NCBI RefSeq assembly: GCF_036241575.1
Contig: NZ_CP108455.1
Location: forward strand, 3,592,001 to 3,656,000
Length of the DNA: 64,000 nt
Reading direction: 5' to 3'
Origin: Streptomyces sp. NBC_01267
GTDB lineage: Bacteria; Actinomycetota; Actinomycetes; Streptomycetales; Streptomycetaceae
Made by a program: the position numbers and the translations under genes. The stretch's first letter is position 1, and each line of letters opens with the position of its first letter. Shown here piece by piece: positions 27,887 through 37,239 of this stretch. The notes under the pieces were generated by a model. It had not been told where the DNA came from. It ran no database searches and saw only the letters and a list, made by a program, of their open reading frames with translations.

Positions 27887-28146
27887 GCCAGTTGGACACG
27901 CTTCCCCCCGCCAGGGTTGTACGCGTTTGACATCGCTCTTGACGATGCGACGAATGTCCCCATGCGTACCTGATCTCCCCCAATGCCCCCTGTTTCCACG
28001 GCATCTCGTGCAGGAAGGGGCCACCCCAAAGACGCTCCCGGCACGACTGCGGTTGCAGACAGGCACGGAAGTGAATCGTGTAACAGGCACGAGCCCCAGT
28101 TCAAGTGGCCCAGACCACCGAGTTGCTCACAGCTCGCACACAAATT

Positions 28147-29214
28147 CTACAAAGGTTGATCGGCGGGAAATTCCGCCGCCACGGCCTCCGCGATCTGCGC
28201 CGCGTTGAGCGCCGCACCCTTGCGGAGGTTGTCCGCGCAGATGAAGAGTTCCAGCGCCTGCGGATCGTCCAACGACCGCCGTACGCGCCCCACCCAGGCC
28301 GGATCCGTACCCACCGCGTCGGCCGGCGTGGGGAAGTCCCCGGCCTCCGGGTCGTCGAAGAGCACCACTCCGGGAGCGGTCGCCAGGATCTCGTGCGCCC
28401 GCGCGATCGTCAGTTCGTTCTCGAAGCGCGCGTGCACGGAAAGGGAGTGCGTGGTGACGACGGGCACCCGGACGCAGGTGGCCACCACCGGCAGCGCGGG
28501 CCGGTCCAGGATCTTCCGCGTCTCGGCCCGGAGCATCAGCTCCTCCGACGACCAGCCGTCCGCCCCGGCCGAACCGGCCCACGGGACCACGTTCAGCGCG
28601 ACCGGGGCCGGGAAGGGGCCGGTGTCGTCGCCCACCGCGCGGCGTACGTCGCCGGGCCGCGTGCCCAGTTCCGTACCGGCGACCAGCGCGGTCTGGCGGC
28701 GCAGCGCCTCGATCCCGGGGATTCCCTCGCCGCTCACCGCCTGGTACGTCGACACCACCAGCTCACGCAGGCCGAACTCGGCGTGCAGTGCGGCGACCGC
28801 CACGATCATCGCGAGCGTCGTGCAGTGCGGGGAGGCGATGATGCCACGCGGTCTGAGCCGTACGGCATGGGGGTTGACCTCGGGCACCACCAGCGGCACG
28901 TCCGGGTCCATCCGGAACGCGGCCGAACTGTCCACGACCACCACGCCCTTGGACGCGGCAATGGGCGCCCACTGCGCCGCGACGTCGTCGGGAACGACGA
29001 ACAGCGCGACATGGACGCCCTCGAACGCCTCCTCGTCGAGCGGGAGGACTTCGGCCTCCTCCCCGCGCACGACCAGCTTGCGGCCGGTCCTGCGCGGGGA
29101 GGCGATCAGCTTGATGTCACCCCAGACGTCCGCGTGCTGCGACAGCATCTGGAGCAGTACCGCACCGACGGCCCCGGTCGCTCCGACGACCGCGAGCGTC
29201 GGCTTGCCGGTCAT
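28147..29214 (-). CDS. asd: Aspartate-semialdehyde dehydrogenase
   Basis: This 355-residue NADP-dependent enzyme reduces aspartyl phosphate to aspartate semialdehyde in the lysine, threonine, methionine and diaminopimelate pathway. The nucleotide-binding motif VVGATGAVG is at residues 7-15, the catalytic Cys is in [11 protein letters not shown], and the substrate-binding block [10 protein letters not shown] follows. ATG29214 overlaps the aspartokinase stop (ATGA), so the two genes are coupled. Length is typical of the family. Confidence 0.95.
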   Translation of the reverse strand: MTGKPTLAVVGATGAVGAVLLQMLSQHADVWGDIKLIASPRRTGRKLVVRGEEAEVLPLDEEAFEGVHVALFVVPDDVAAQWAPIAASKGVVVVDSSAAFRMDPDVPLVVPEVNPHAVRLRPRGIIASPHCTTLAMIVAVAALHAEFGLRELVVSTYQAVSGEGIPGIEALRRQTALVAGTELGTRPGDVRRAVGDDTGPFPAPVALNVVPWAGSAGADGWSSEELMLRAETRKILDRPALPVVATCVRVPVVTTHSLSVHARFENELTIARAHEILATAPGVVLFDDPEAGDFPTPADAVGTDPAWVGRVRRSLDDPQALELFICADNLRKGAALNAAQIAEAVAAEFPADQPL

Positions 29215-30506
29215 CGCCCGGTGCCCCCATAGACGACTGCCTCGTCGGAGTCGCTGTCGAGCCCGAACGCGGTGTGCACGGCGCACACGGCCTCGTTGAC
29301 CGCGTCGGCACGGGTGACCACCGAGATGCGGATCTCGGACGTCGAGATCAGCTCGATGTTCACGCCCGCGTCGGAGAGCGCCTCGAAGAAGGTCGCGGTG
29401 ACCCCCGGGTTGGTCTTCATCCCGGCGCCGACCAGCGAGATCTTGGCGATCTGGTCGTCGTAACGCAGCGACTGGAAGCCGACCACCGGCTTGGACTTCT
29501 CCAGGGCGTCGACGGCCTTGCGGCCCTCGTCCTTGGGGAGCGTGAAGGAGATGTCGGTCAGACCGGTCGACGCGGCGGAGACGTTCTGCACCACCATGTC
29601 GATGTTGACCTGGCTGTCCGCGATGGCACGGAAGATCGCTGCGGCCTCGCCCGGCTTGTCGGGCACACCGACGACCGTGATCTTCGCCTCGGAGGTGTCA
29701 TGGGCGACACCGGAGATGATGGCCTGCTCCACTGTCGGGTCCCCTTGCGCTTCGCTTCGTGCTTCGTTTCGTGCTTCGTTGCTGACCCATGTCCCCTGGA
29801 GCCCCGAGAACGAGGACCGGACATGGATCGGGATGTTGTAGCGGCGCGCGTACTCCACGCAGCGGTGCAGCAGCACCTTGGAACCGGAGCTGGCCAGCTC
29901 CAGCATGTCCTCGAAGGAGATCCGGTCGATCTTCCGGGCCTTCCTGACGACCCGCGGGTCGGCGGTGAAGACACCGTCGACATCGGTGTAGATCTCACAG
30001 ACCTCGGCGTCGAGCGCCGCCGCGAGGGCGACCGCAGTCGTGTCCGAGCCACCACGGCCGAGGGTGGTGATGTCCTTCTTGTCCTGGGACACACCCTGGA
30101 AACCGGCGACGATGGCCACGTTGCCCTCGTCGAGAGCGGTACGAATCCGCCCCGGCGTGACATCGATGATCCGCGCTTTGTTGTGGACCGAGTCGGTGAT
30201 GACACCGGCCTGGCTACCCGTGAACGACTGGGCCGCATGGCCCAGGTTTTTGATCGCCATGGCCAGCAACGCCATGGAGATCCGCTCTCCGGCGGTCAGC
30301 AGCATGTCGAACTCCCGCCCGGCAGGAATCGGCGACACCTGCCCGGCAAGATCGATCAACTCGTCCGTCGTGTCACCCATCGCCGACACCACGACAACCA
30401 CCTGGTTGCCACTCTTCTTGGCGTCGACGATCCGCTTGGCGACTCGCTTGATGCCCTCGGCATCGGCTACGGAGGAGCCTCCGTACTTCTGCACGACAAG
30501 GCCCAC
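29211..30506 (-). CDS. ask: Aspartate kinase
   Basis: This enzyme phosphorylates aspartate, the first step of the aspartate amino-acid pathway. The product of 431 residues starts with the kinase signature [15 protein letters not shown], then [21 protein letters not shown], and ends with two ACT domains that mediate feedback inhibition. GTG30506 was preferred to ATG30527 because GAGGAG stands five bases before it and family members begin at this point. Just before the first ACT domain lies a short repetitive insert, [12 protein letters not shown], coded by near-repeats of GCTTCGT at about 29747-29781. Streptomyces ask genes often produce a second subunit from an internal start in this part. 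Confidence 0.95.
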   Translation of the reverse strand: MGLVVQKYGGSSVADAEGIKRVAKRIVDAKKSGNQVVVVVSAMGDTTDELIDLAGQVSPIPAGREFDMLLTAGERISMALLAMAIKNLGHAAQSFTGSQAGVITDSVHNKARIIDVTPGRIRTALDEGNVAIVAGFQGVSQDKKDITTLGRGGSDTTAVALAAALDAEVCEIYTDVDGVFTADPRVVRKARKIDRISFEDMLELASSGSKVLLHRCVEYARRYNIPIHVRSSFSGLQGTWVSNEARNEARSEAQGDPTVEQAIISGVAHDTSEAKITVVGVPDKPGEAAAIFRAIADSQVNIDMVVQNVSAASTGLTDISFTLPKDEGRKAVDALEKSKPVVGFQSLRYDDQIAKISLVGAGMKTNPGVTATFFEALSDAGVNIELISTSEIRISVVTRADAVNEAVCAVHTAFGLDSDSDEAVVYGGTGR

Positions 30507-30800
30507 GTGCGCTCCTCGATCAGTCATTACTGCGGTCGGCTCAGTCTACCGAGCAGCCGCTCGTCACCCGGTACGTACCACATCATGAGATGTCCCGCTC
30601 ACTTAATGATCACCCATGGTGGCGGCGGCTGCTCGGTGAGAATGCCTTCCCGCGATCACCCGGGCCACTCGGAACGTGGGACGGCTCACAGTCGCGGTTG
30701 CCGGGCGTACGCGGCGCCGCAGGGGCGTGCGCGATGACGTCGGTGGTTGCAGGGGCGCATGCGGGGACATCGGGGACCGTACGTGTTCCCGGCCCTGCTC

Positions 30801-31199
30801 CTACGTCGCTTCGGGTGCGACACGACGCGCCGTGTCCTGCTCAGCGCCGGGACCGTCGAGGAAGCGGAGCAGTACGGCGGCCTCGGCGCGGAGCCGCGCG
30901 GCCCGGTCGGCGTGCGCGGGCGCGGTCAACTGCTCTGCGGCCTCCAGCCGTTCGGCGACCTCGGCCCGCACGACCTCCACCACGTCGTGCTCGCTCAGTT
31001 CACGCCGCGCCGCTTCGGTGGTACCGGCACCGACCGGCGACTGCTCAAGCGCCAGGCCGCGCAACTCGGCTTCGCCGACCGGCACCGCCTCGGCGTTGTC
31101 CAGCACACCGAGCGTGGCGCGCAGGGCGCTCACCGCGGCCTTGTCACGGGCGCGCATCGCTTCCGGCAGTGCAGAACGCATACGAAGACGTAGAGACAT
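30801..31199 (-). CDS. GatB/YqeY domain-like protein
   Basis: This 132-residue soluble protein begins LRLRMRSALPEAMRARDKAAVSALRATLGVLDNAEAV, which is the helical YqeY pattern. It continues with a helical domain rich in charged residues (ELSEHDVVEVVRAEVAERLEAAEQ). YqeY proteins resemble the tRNA-binding tail of GatB, but their function is poorly defined. ATG31199 has AGGGT upstream. It stands alone, divergent from the secreted protein at 31471. Confidence 0.75.
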   Translation of the reverse strand: MSLRLRMRSALPEAMRARDKAAVSALRATLGVLDNAEAVPVGEAELRGLALEQSPVGAGTTEAARRELSEHDVVEVVRAEVAERLEAAEQLTAPAHADRAARLRAEAAVLLRFLDGPGAEQDTARRVAPEAT

Positions 31200-31470
31200 A
31201 CCGGTGACCCTATGGCGGCGTCCCCGAGCCCACAAAGCGATGGGCGTGCAGCACCGACTTCCCGCCAAGTCCCGGGCCTCGACGCCCGCCTCGGCATCCA
31301 CCACGACGCCCAACACCTGTGGCAGGAACGCTAATTGAACGCGTGACTACTGGACCGGACCCGGGAGGCATCCGGCGTCAGCAGATCGTTAGCGGGACGT
31401 AAGCGACGGACGACAGGCTGGCGGCCGTCAGCGGGTCCGCCTGCGCGTCGCAGCAAGGAGCAACAGGAAA

Positions 31471-31878
31471 ATGAAGAAGATCAGGGTCGCCGTTCTCACG
31501 GCCGCAGTCCTGGCGGGTCTCGCCGTGACGGCCGCGCCCGCCCAGGCGGTGAGCCACTGCAAGGACAGTGGCGCCGTCTACATCTGCGAGTACGGGGTCA
31601 CCGTCCAGAAGCTCCCCGACGGTACGAAGCAGGAGTTCCTGGTCGGCACCGACTCGGCGGTGTGGACCCGCTGGAACAACACGAGCGGGAAGTGGACCGG
31701 CTGGCAGTCCATGGGCGGGGTCGTCTCCGGCCGGATCGTCGTCATCGACCGCTGGAGCAACGGCGACCCCTGGAAGTTCGCCCTGAGCGTCCCGACCCCG
31801 GACGGCGGACGCTGGGTCAACGCCCGCAACCACGAAGGCGTGTGGACCGGCTGGTTCCCCATGCCCGACCCGGAGTAA
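31471..31878 (+). CDS. Small secreted Trp-rich repeat protein
   Basis: This 135-residue exported protein has a clear Sec signal peptide cleaving near AQA (residues 24-26). Two cysteines follow (HCKDSG, YICEYG), and the rest is built of aromatic beta-strand repeats: VWTRWNNTSGKWTGWQSMGG and a later VWTGWFPM. This pattern resembles single blades of PLL-type or tectonin-like propellers that bind glycans. AGGAG precedes ATG31471. Function unknown; an extracellular carbohydrate-binding role is the best guess. Confidence 0.8.
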   Translation: MKKIRVAVLTAAVLAGLAVTAAPAQAVSHCKDSGAVYICEYGVTVQKLPDGTKQEFLVGTDSAVWTRWNNTSGKWTGWQSMGGVVSGRIVVIDRWSNGDPWKFALSVPTPDGGRWVNARNHEGVWTGWFPMPDPE

Positions 31879-31913
31879 CCCAGCGCCCCTGTGCGTGACA
31901 GGGGGCCGAACCG

Positions 31914-31957
31914 GTGAGGGCGCGGACAGGACCGGATGGTCCCGCCCGCGCCCTCAC
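31914..31957. terminator. Bidirectional hairpin between convergent genes
   Basis: GTGAGGGCGCGG (31914-31925) pairs perfectly with CCGCGCCCTCAC (31946-31957), with an inner GGACC/GGTCC stem. It separates the secreted-protein gene from the TDT transporter gene and overlaps the latter's stop codon. Confidence 0.75.
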
Positions 31958-33105
31958 GTGGTACGGCCCGTCTCTGGCTGAGCCGCCAGTGGTGCTGCGA
32001 GCAGCGCTCCGCTGAACAGGCCCCTGACCGAACACACCGCGGCCACCAGCCAGGCCACCGCCAGCAGGACGTACAGCGCCACCGCCAGCCACGTGTACGC
32101 GGCGAGCCCGGTGTGGCGCGCCAGCCCTTCGGCGCCCGTAACACAGGTGCCGACCGGGAAGGTGAAGGCCCACCAGCCCATCGAGAACGTCATGCCGTGG
32201 CGGAGGGCGCGCACCACGAGCGCCCCGGCCAACACCAGCCACAGCATCGCGAAGCCCAGCATCGGCACACCGAAGACCAGGGCGAACGCCCCGAACCCGG
32301 CCGCGTACTCGGGGCGGACCGTGCCCTGCGCGGCGTCGGCGAGCTGGTTGACGGCGGTGGTGGCCTGTCCCACCGGCCCCAGTACGAGAAAGAGCGAGGG
32401 CGTGAGGGCGAGCGGCAGCGGGCCGTACACGACCAGCCTGCCGACGAGCAGCGGGAGGATCAGCAGAGTGGCGAGCAGACTCATCCCGAACATTCCGTAA
32501 CAGCCCAGCAGGAGCGTCTCGCGCCAGGCCCCGGCCGGCAGGTGCGGGATCAGGGGGGCGCCCAGCGCCGCAGACACCATCGGCGGGACCACGGCCAGCA
32601 GCCAGACCGCGGAGGCGCCGTCCGGCCCGATGCGGTGACGCACGACCATCAGATACGGGACCACCACGGTGCAGGCGAGACCGATCACCGTGCCGGCGGT
32701 CCACAGCACCGAGTCCGCCGCGAGGGCCGCGCCCGGGCCGATCACGGAGCGGCCGACCGTCAGGGTGGAGTTGCCGACGGCCATCAGCCCCATCGCCAGA
32801 CAGCCGTAGAAGGGGGCGACGGCCGGGTCGAGGAGATGGGCGCGGGCCTGGTCGCTGTGGTACAGCCAGTGGCCCGCGCGGGCGACCGCCACCGCGATGA
32901 GCGCCAGCACGGCGAGGGCCCAGACAGCCGTGCAGACCGTGTACAGGCCCGGCACGTGGACGGGGAGGGCGGCCCCCGAGCTCGACACGATCGAGGTGCC
33001 CATGACGAGCGCGTACCAGTTGGGGCCGAAGTGGCGCAGCGCGGGCAGCCGTACGGACGGAGTGCGGGCGGAGGAGTGGGCAGGTAGGGCCATGGCACCC
33101 AGCAT
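31954..33105 (-). CDS. TDT family transporter (TehA-like C4-dicarboxylate/tellurite-resistance type)
   Basis: This 383-residue protein has ten hydrophobic helices. It starts with FGPNWYALVMGTSIV, a signature of the tellurite-resistance/dicarboxylate transporter family, and continues with FYGCLAMGLMAVGNSTL and a late SMGWWAFTFPVGTCV. The family includes anion channels and malate or sulfite exporters. ATG33105 and ATG33093 are both possible starts, and neither has a strong ribosome site. Substrate unknown. Confidence 0.85.
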   Translation of the reverse strand: MLGAMALPAHSSARTPSVRLPALRHFGPNWYALVMGTSIVSSSGAALPVHVPGLYTVCTAVWALAVLALIAVAVARAGHWLYHSDQARAHLLDPAVAPFYGCLAMGLMAVGNSTLTVGRSVIGPGAALAADSVLWTAGTVIGLACTVVVPYLMVVRHRIGPDGASAVWLLAVVPPMVSAALGAPLIPHLPAGAWRETLLLGCYGMFGMSLLATLLILPLLVGRLVVYGPLPLALTPSLFLVLGPVGQATTAVNQLADAAQGTVRPEYAAGFGAFALVFGVPMLGFAMLWLVLAGALVVRALRHGMTFSMGWWAFTFPVGTCVTGAEGLARHTGLAAYTWLAVALYVLLAVAWLVAAVCSVRGLFSGALLAAPLAAQPETGRTT

Positions 33106-33364
33106 TGCGTGGTGTCAGGGCTCCTGCCGGGAGCGACAGCCCTATGAGGTCAGAGAGCCTGGAGTGATGAGCGAACTGGTGGCGGGCTGTCAACTACAGG
33201 GCATCACAGAGCACTCTCCCGGTCCGGATATTCCCGGGACCGGGGCTCGAAGTAGCAGGTCGGGCCCCCGATTTCCCGTACCGGAAAGTCAGGCCCCTTG
33301 CCCTGCACTCCCCGGTCCCGCAAGGATCAACAACGGACCCATCGGCCACGGAGAGGGAACGCCT

Positions 33365-33556
33365 GTGAAGCCGACCGTGTTGGCGAAAGCGTGCGACAAG
33401 AAGGACTGCCCCACCATCTACCGGACGGATCGGGGCACGATTCTCGTGCAGGGCTCGACGCCGACCGATCACGGACTGGAGATCCCCGCGCACGAGACCG
33501 TGGTGGAAGTCCCCTTGGAGCTGATCCTGAAGGCGTTCGGTGATCAGCTTGGCTAG
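33365..33556 (+). CDS. Small hypothetical protein, first gene of regulatory cassette
   Basis: A GTG-started 63-residue protein is preceded by GGAGAGGG. It contains CDKKDCPTIYRTDRGTILVQG, with two cysteines four residues apart, and an acidic C-terminal half. Its end overlaps the next gene by 17 bp. Small proteins of this sort commonly precede DUF6879 and XRE genes in Streptomyces. No function is known. It is probably part of the same operon as the next two genes. Confidence 0.75.
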   Translation: MKPTVLAKACDKKDCPTIYRTDRGTILVQGSTPTDHGLEIPAHETVVEVPLELILKAFGDQLG

Positions 33557-34067
33557 ATCCCTCGGGGACTTGTTCGACGAGTTCACCTGCGAAGCATTCC
33601 GGCTGGAGACCTTGTCCGACTACAGCGGTTCGGGCAACACGGACGCCTATCGTGCCTTCATGGACGGGCAAGTTCAGCCGGAGAACTACAACGCCGAGTG
33701 GCTGGCCGAGGTGCGGACGCATGTCGCCGCGGGAAAGCGCCTCTACCGGGTCCACCTGCTGACCCGGCCGTTGACTCCGTATCTGCGGTTCGAGCTGGGA
33801 TGGGGGTACGTCGCGAACGCCATGGCCGGTGAAGAGTTCTACATCCTCGACGTGACCGACCGGCCCAATCCGCTGCCCGAAGGCGTCCACGACTTCTGGC
33901 TCTTCGATTCGGTGGTGCCCGCGCCCATGCGCTACGCGGAGGGTGGGACGTTCGCAGGGGCCGAGATACTTCCCCGGGCAAGGGCTGCCGAGTTCGTGGC
34001 CTACCGTGACACGGCTCTCGCGCACGCCGTGCCGTTCGCGGACTGGTGGACGAAGCACGGCAAGTGA
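33540..34067 (+). CDS. DUF6879 family protein
   Basis: This 175-residue soluble protein contains the family-typical FRLETLSDYSG, RLYRVHLLTRPLTPYLRFELGWGYVANAMAGE and FWLFDS motifs. The family is found beside XRE/DUF5753 regulators in Streptomyces, and its biochemical role is not established. It overlaps both neighbours: the upstream small gene by 17 bp and the downstream regulator by four (GTGA), so all three are translationally linked. Confidence 0.8.
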   Translation: MISLARSLGDLFDEFTCEAFRLETLSDYSGSGNTDAYRAFMDGQVQPENYNAEWLAEVRTHVAAGKRLYRVHLLTRPLTPYLRFELGWGYVANAMAGEEFYILDVTDRPNPLPEGVHDFWLFDSVVPAPMRYAEGGTFAGAEILPRARAAEFVAYRDTALAHAVPFADWWTKHGK

Positions 34068-34897
34068 ACCGATCGGAATTGGGCTCAGCGTTACGGGCAC
34101 TGCGGAGCGCTTCCGGCAGGGAAGCCAAGACAGTCGCCCGGGGCGCCGTCATGTCCGCGAGCAAGCTCAGCAAGATCGAGACGGGCAAACTCGGCCCGAG
34201 CGCCGATGACGTGGACCGCATCCTCACCGCCCTTGGCGTATCGGAGGATGTGAAGTCGGAGTACATGGACGCCGCTCGGGCCGTGGCGACCGAAGCCACC
34301 GCATGGCGGCTGATCCAACGAGCCGGTCTGCACCGCGCCCAGCGTCAACTCAAGTCCGTGGAAACCCGGATGAACCTGCTGCGGCTCTTCCAGCCGGCCC
34401 TGGTGCCCGGCCTGCTCCAGACCCCCGCGTACATGCGGACCGTCCTCTCCCGGCACGAGGACCTGACCGAAGCGGCGGTCCGTGAGACCGTCACCGCGCG
34501 GCTTGAGCGCCAAGCCCTGCTGTACGACGCGAGCAGGACGCTCCGCTTCGTGGTCACCGAACCCGTACTCCGCTGGCTCATCGTCCCCCCGCTGGTCATG
34601 GCCGGCCAGCTCGATCAGCTCGTCAGCATGTCCCGGCTTCCCCATCTGGACATAAGAGTCGTACCCATGACGGGCAGTCAGCACGACATACCGAACCATG
34701 CCTTTGTCATCCGCGACGACCGCACCGTGACAGTGGAAACCGTGCACGCCGAAATCGTCGTGACAGATCCCCGGGATGTCGCCCTGTACGTATCCAAGTT
34801 CGACGGATTCGCCCGCAACGCACTGCACGGTGACGACATGCGCAGCCTTCTGGAGACCATCCGCAACGAATTGTTGCAGCAACGGGAAACAGCCTAG
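34064..34897 (+). CDS. XRE/DUF5753 transcriptional regulator with a TTA codon
   Basis: This 277-residue WhiJ-type regulator has an N-terminal helix-turn-helix (SKLSKIETGKLGPSADDVDRIL) and a C-terminal DUF5753 domain (VPGLLQTPAYMRTVL, followed by a TEPVLRWLIVPP block). Such proteins act with DUF397 or DUF6879 partners in developmental control. Codon 10 is TTA (34091-34093), the rare leucine codon that in Streptomyces needs the bldA tRNA, so translation is probably restricted to late growth. The gene ends 54 bp before the graspetide precursor and is the obvious candidate regulator for it. Confidence 0.9.
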   Translation: MNRSELGSALRALRSASGREAKTVARGAVMSASKLSKIETGKLGPSADDVDRILTALGVSEDVKSEYMDAARAVATEATAWRLIQRAGLHRAQRQLKSVETRMNLLRLFQPALVPGLLQTPAYMRTVLSRHEDLTEAAVRETVTARLERQALLYDASRTLRFVVTEPVLRWLIVPPLVMAGQLDQLVSMSRLPHLDIRVVPMTGSQHDIPNHAFVIRDDRTVTVETVHAEIVVTDPRDVALYVSKFDGFARNALHGDDMRSLLETIRNELLQQRETA

Positions 34898-34951
34898 AAA
34901 CGGCTTTCCCACAGCACCACGATGGACCTCCGCATTGGAGGTGCAGCACCT

Positions 34952-35131
34952 ATGAAGCAGACGCAGACGCCTTGGGGCACCGGCAGAATGATGCCGTACG
35001 CGGTCACCGCCCCGGATTCTCGGTTCACCCCCGTGATGTCCCGTGTCACCCCGGTGACGTCCCATGTCACCCCCGTGACGTCCCATGTCACCCCCGTGAT
35101 GTGCCACGACCAGGATCAGAGTTCCGGCTGA
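34952..35131 (+). CDS. Graspetide (ATP-grasp RiPP) precursor with four heptad repeats
   Basis: This 59-residue peptide precursor begins at ATG34952, with GGAGGTG eight bases upstream. The leader contains PWGTGRMMPYAV, resembling the PWG-R-M-PY motif of TgmA-type precursors recognised by ATP-grasp ligases. Residues 25-52 are four heptads (FTPVMSR, VTPVTSH twice, VTPVMCH), followed by an acidic tail DQDQSSG. The only carboxylates are Asp22, Asp53 and Asp55, against nine Ser/Thr in the heptads. Graspetides form ester or amide links between such side chains. The stop overlaps the start of the ATP-grasp gene (TGATG), supporting coupled expression. Confidence 0.85.
   Translation: MKQTQTPWGTGRMMPYAVTAPDSRFTPVMSRVTPVTSHVTPVTSHVTPVMCHDQDQSSG
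35024..35107 (+). repeat. 21-bp repeat (4 copies) coding the precursor core
   Basis: Four in-frame 21-base units encode the heptads. Units two and three differ at a single silent base, while the outer two carry substitutions (Val to Phe, Thr to Met, Ser to Cys, His to Arg). The repeat length keeps the frame, so unit number can expand or contract and diversify the peptide. Confidence 0.95.
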
Positions 35132-36090
35132 TGGACGGCTCACGCGAATCGGTGCTGGTACTGACCAATCCCTCCGACGCGACGGCGGACCTGGTGCTGC
35201 GGCTGCTCGCCGAACGCCGGGTTCCCGTGGTCCGCCTCGACCCCGGCGTGGACCTGCACGACGGTTCCTCCCTGACCGCCACGTACCGCACGGGCGACCA
35301 GCGAAGCACCCTGCGCACCCCGAGGCGGGAACTCGATCTCACGCGGGTGCGGTCCGTCTGGGTCCGCAGACCCTCGCCGTACGGGGGCGCTCCCGGACTG
35401 TCCGGGCAGGCCCGCAAGTTCTCCGCAGAGCAGTCCTACTGGGGAACCGGGGGGATCCTCGCGTCCCTTCCGGGAGCCCTCTACGTCAACCATCCGTGGA
35501 GCAACCGCGCGGCGGAGTACAAGCCCGCTCAACTCGCGACCGCCCAGCGGAGCGGGTTCCTGGTGCCCCACACGCTGATCACCGACAACGAGGACGACGC
35601 CCGCGAGTTCGCGGCGGGTGAGCGTGGCGGAGTGGTCTACAAACCCGTGTGGAACACGCCCTACCGCGTGGACGGCCAGCCGCACAGCGTGTGGGTGCGG
35701 GAGGCGCGCAGTCACGAGATCACCCATGCCGTGGCCGTATGCCCGTACATGTTCCAAGCCAAGGTGGACAAGGTGTTCGACGTGCGTGTGACGGCTGTTG
35801 GCGACCGGCTGTCCGGGACCCGGATCGACAGCTCCGATCGCGACCGGCGCTACCGGCCGAACTTCACGCAATGCACCCCGATCAGAATTCCCGAAGCCGT
35901 CGAGCACTCCGTTGCCGCCTATCTCGCGGAATTCAGGCTGACGTTCGGCGCGTTCGACTTCGCGGTGACCGCCGATGACACCTGGTACTTCCTGGAGTGC
36001 AATCCCAACGGGCAGTGGGCATGGCAGCCGACCGGGACCACCGACTTCGTGGCCCGCGCCATCGCCGACCAACTACAGAAGGGAATCTGA
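35131..36090 (+). CDS. ATP-grasp peptide ligase (TgmB-type graspetide maturase)
   Basis: This 319-residue enzyme belongs to the ATP-grasp ribosomal peptide maturase group. Landmarks are an N-terminal pre-ATP-grasp region (VLVLTNPSDATADLVLRLL), the nucleotide-binding segment VVYKPVWNTPY, a KVDKVFDVRVTAVG strand and the metal-binding end FLECNPNGQWAW. It activates a side-chain carboxylate as acyl phosphate and condenses it with a Ser, Thr or Lys side chain. It directly overlaps the precursor gene, and a methyltransferase follows after 3 bp. Length is normal for the family. Confidence 0.93.
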   Translation: MDGSRESVLVLTNPSDATADLVLRLLAERRVPVVRLDPGVDLHDGSSLTATYRTGDQRSTLRTPRRELDLTRVRSVWVRRPSPYGGAPGLSGQARKFSAEQSYWGTGGILASLPGALYVNHPWSNRAAEYKPAQLATAQRSGFLVPHTLITDNEDDAREFAAGERGGVVYKPVWNTPYRVDGQPHSVWVREARSHEITHAVAVCPYMFQAKVDKVFDVRVTAVGDRLSGTRIDSSDRDRRYRPNFTQCTPIRIPEAVEHSVAAYLAEFRLTFGAFDFAVTADDTWYFLECNPNGQWAWQPTGTTDFVARAIADQLQKGI

Positions 36091-36093
36091 CAC

Positions 36094-37239
36094 ATGAGCG
36101 CATCCACTTCCCTGCGCGCCGCCCTGACAGGCGCTCTCACCGAAAACGGCACGCTCACGGATCCCCGGTGGCGCAGCGCAGCCGAAGCTGTTCCCCGGGA
36201 GTTGTTCGCCGGCTCCTACTTCGAGCGGGTGCCGGGCAGCGTCCCGGCCCGCTACCGGCCCGTCCGCCAGGACGATGACGGGTGGCTGCGAGGCGTCTAC
36301 ACGGACCAGACGCTCATCACCCAGCTCGACGGCCGTACCAGGCCCGACGACGTCGAAGCCGGAACGGATATCGAGGGCTCCCCCTCGTCGTCCTCCACGC
36401 TGCCGTCACTGGTGCTGCGCATGTGGCAGCAACTCGGCGTCCGACCGGGTCAGCGCGTCCTGGAGATCGGTACCGGAACCGGATACTCGGCCGCCCTCGG
36501 CGCGCACCGACTGGGGGACGGCAATCTCACCAGCATCGAGTACGACCCGGTGATCGGCAGCGCCGCAGAGTCCGCCATCAGGGCAGCGGGGTACGCTCCC
36601 CGGCTGGTCATCGGCGACGGACTGCGGGGAGATCCGGACGGCGGAGCGTACGACCGCCTGATTTCCACCTGCTCGGTCCGGTACATCCCGGTGCCGTGGC
36701 TGCACCAGGTGAAAAGGGGCGGCAAGATTCTGGTGCCCCTCTCCGGATGGAGTGACGCATCCGGGCCGGCGCTGCTCACCATGACCGGCCCCGGCACCGC
36801 CACCGGACGGTTCCTCCCCGGGCGCACCAGCTTCCTGCTGGCCCGCACGCACGACCGGCCGCACCGCCCACCACTGGCTCTGCTGCCCGGTGCGGAACGC
36901 CCGAGCCTGATCGACCCCGGCATCATCGGCACGTGGACCGGAAGCTGGGTCGCCCAGCTCGCTGCGCCATCGGCCGAGCGGATGGGAGCAGGGTCCGAGC
37001 AGATCCTCTGGGACGTCTCCACCGGTTCCCAGTCACGGACCACGTCCGGGCCCGGCGGTGGCTGGACAGTCGTACAGCGTGGCCCGGTCCGCCTGTGGGA
37101 CCAGGTCGAGACCGCGGTGCGGAGCTGGCAGGCAGCCGGTGAACCGCACCAGGAGAACTTCGGCATCACGGTCACTGCCACCCGGCAGCGCGTGTGGATC
37201 GGCGCCGAGGACGGTCCGGGCTGGGATCTGCCGATCTGA
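36094..37239 (+). CDS. PIMT-like methyltransferase (TgmC-type, graspetide tailoring)
   Basis: This 381-residue protein is related to protein-L-isoaspartate O-methyltransferase. The SAM-binding motif is VLEIGTGTGYSAALGAHRLG near residue 125, preceded by a TDQTLITQLDG block. A C-terminal extension of about 150 residues goes beyond a normal PIMT. In the fuscimiditide system a homologous enzyme methylates an Asp of the cross-linked peptide, which cyclises to aspartimide. The same role is inferred here, with Asp22, 53 or 55 of the precursor as possible targets. A hairpin terminator starts at the stop codon. Confidence 0.9.
   Translation: MSASTSLRAALTGALTENGTLTDPRWRSAAEAVPRELFAGSYFERVPGSVPARYRPVRQDDDGWLRGVYTDQTLITQLDGRTRPDDVEAGTDIEGSPSSSSTLPSLVLRMWQQLGVRPGQRVLEIGTGTGYSAALGAHRLGDGNLTSIEYDPVIGSAAESAIRAAGYAPRLVIGDGLRGDPDGGAYDRLISTCSVRYIPVPWLHQVKRGGKILVPLSGWSDASGPALLTMTGPGTATGRFLPGRTSFLLARTHDRPHRPPLALLPGAERPSLIDPGIIGTWTGSWVAQLAAPSAERMGAGSEQILWDVSTGSQSRTTSGPGGGWTVVQRGPVRLWDQVETAVRSWQAAGEPHQENFGITVTATRQRVWIGAEDGPGWDLPI

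Noticed and set aside
34894..35091. Minus-strand frame with repeated TWDVTGV units opposite the graspetide precursor
   Set aside because: It is the complement of the heptad repeats. The plus frame has the ribosome site, leader motif and overlap with the ATP-grasp gene.
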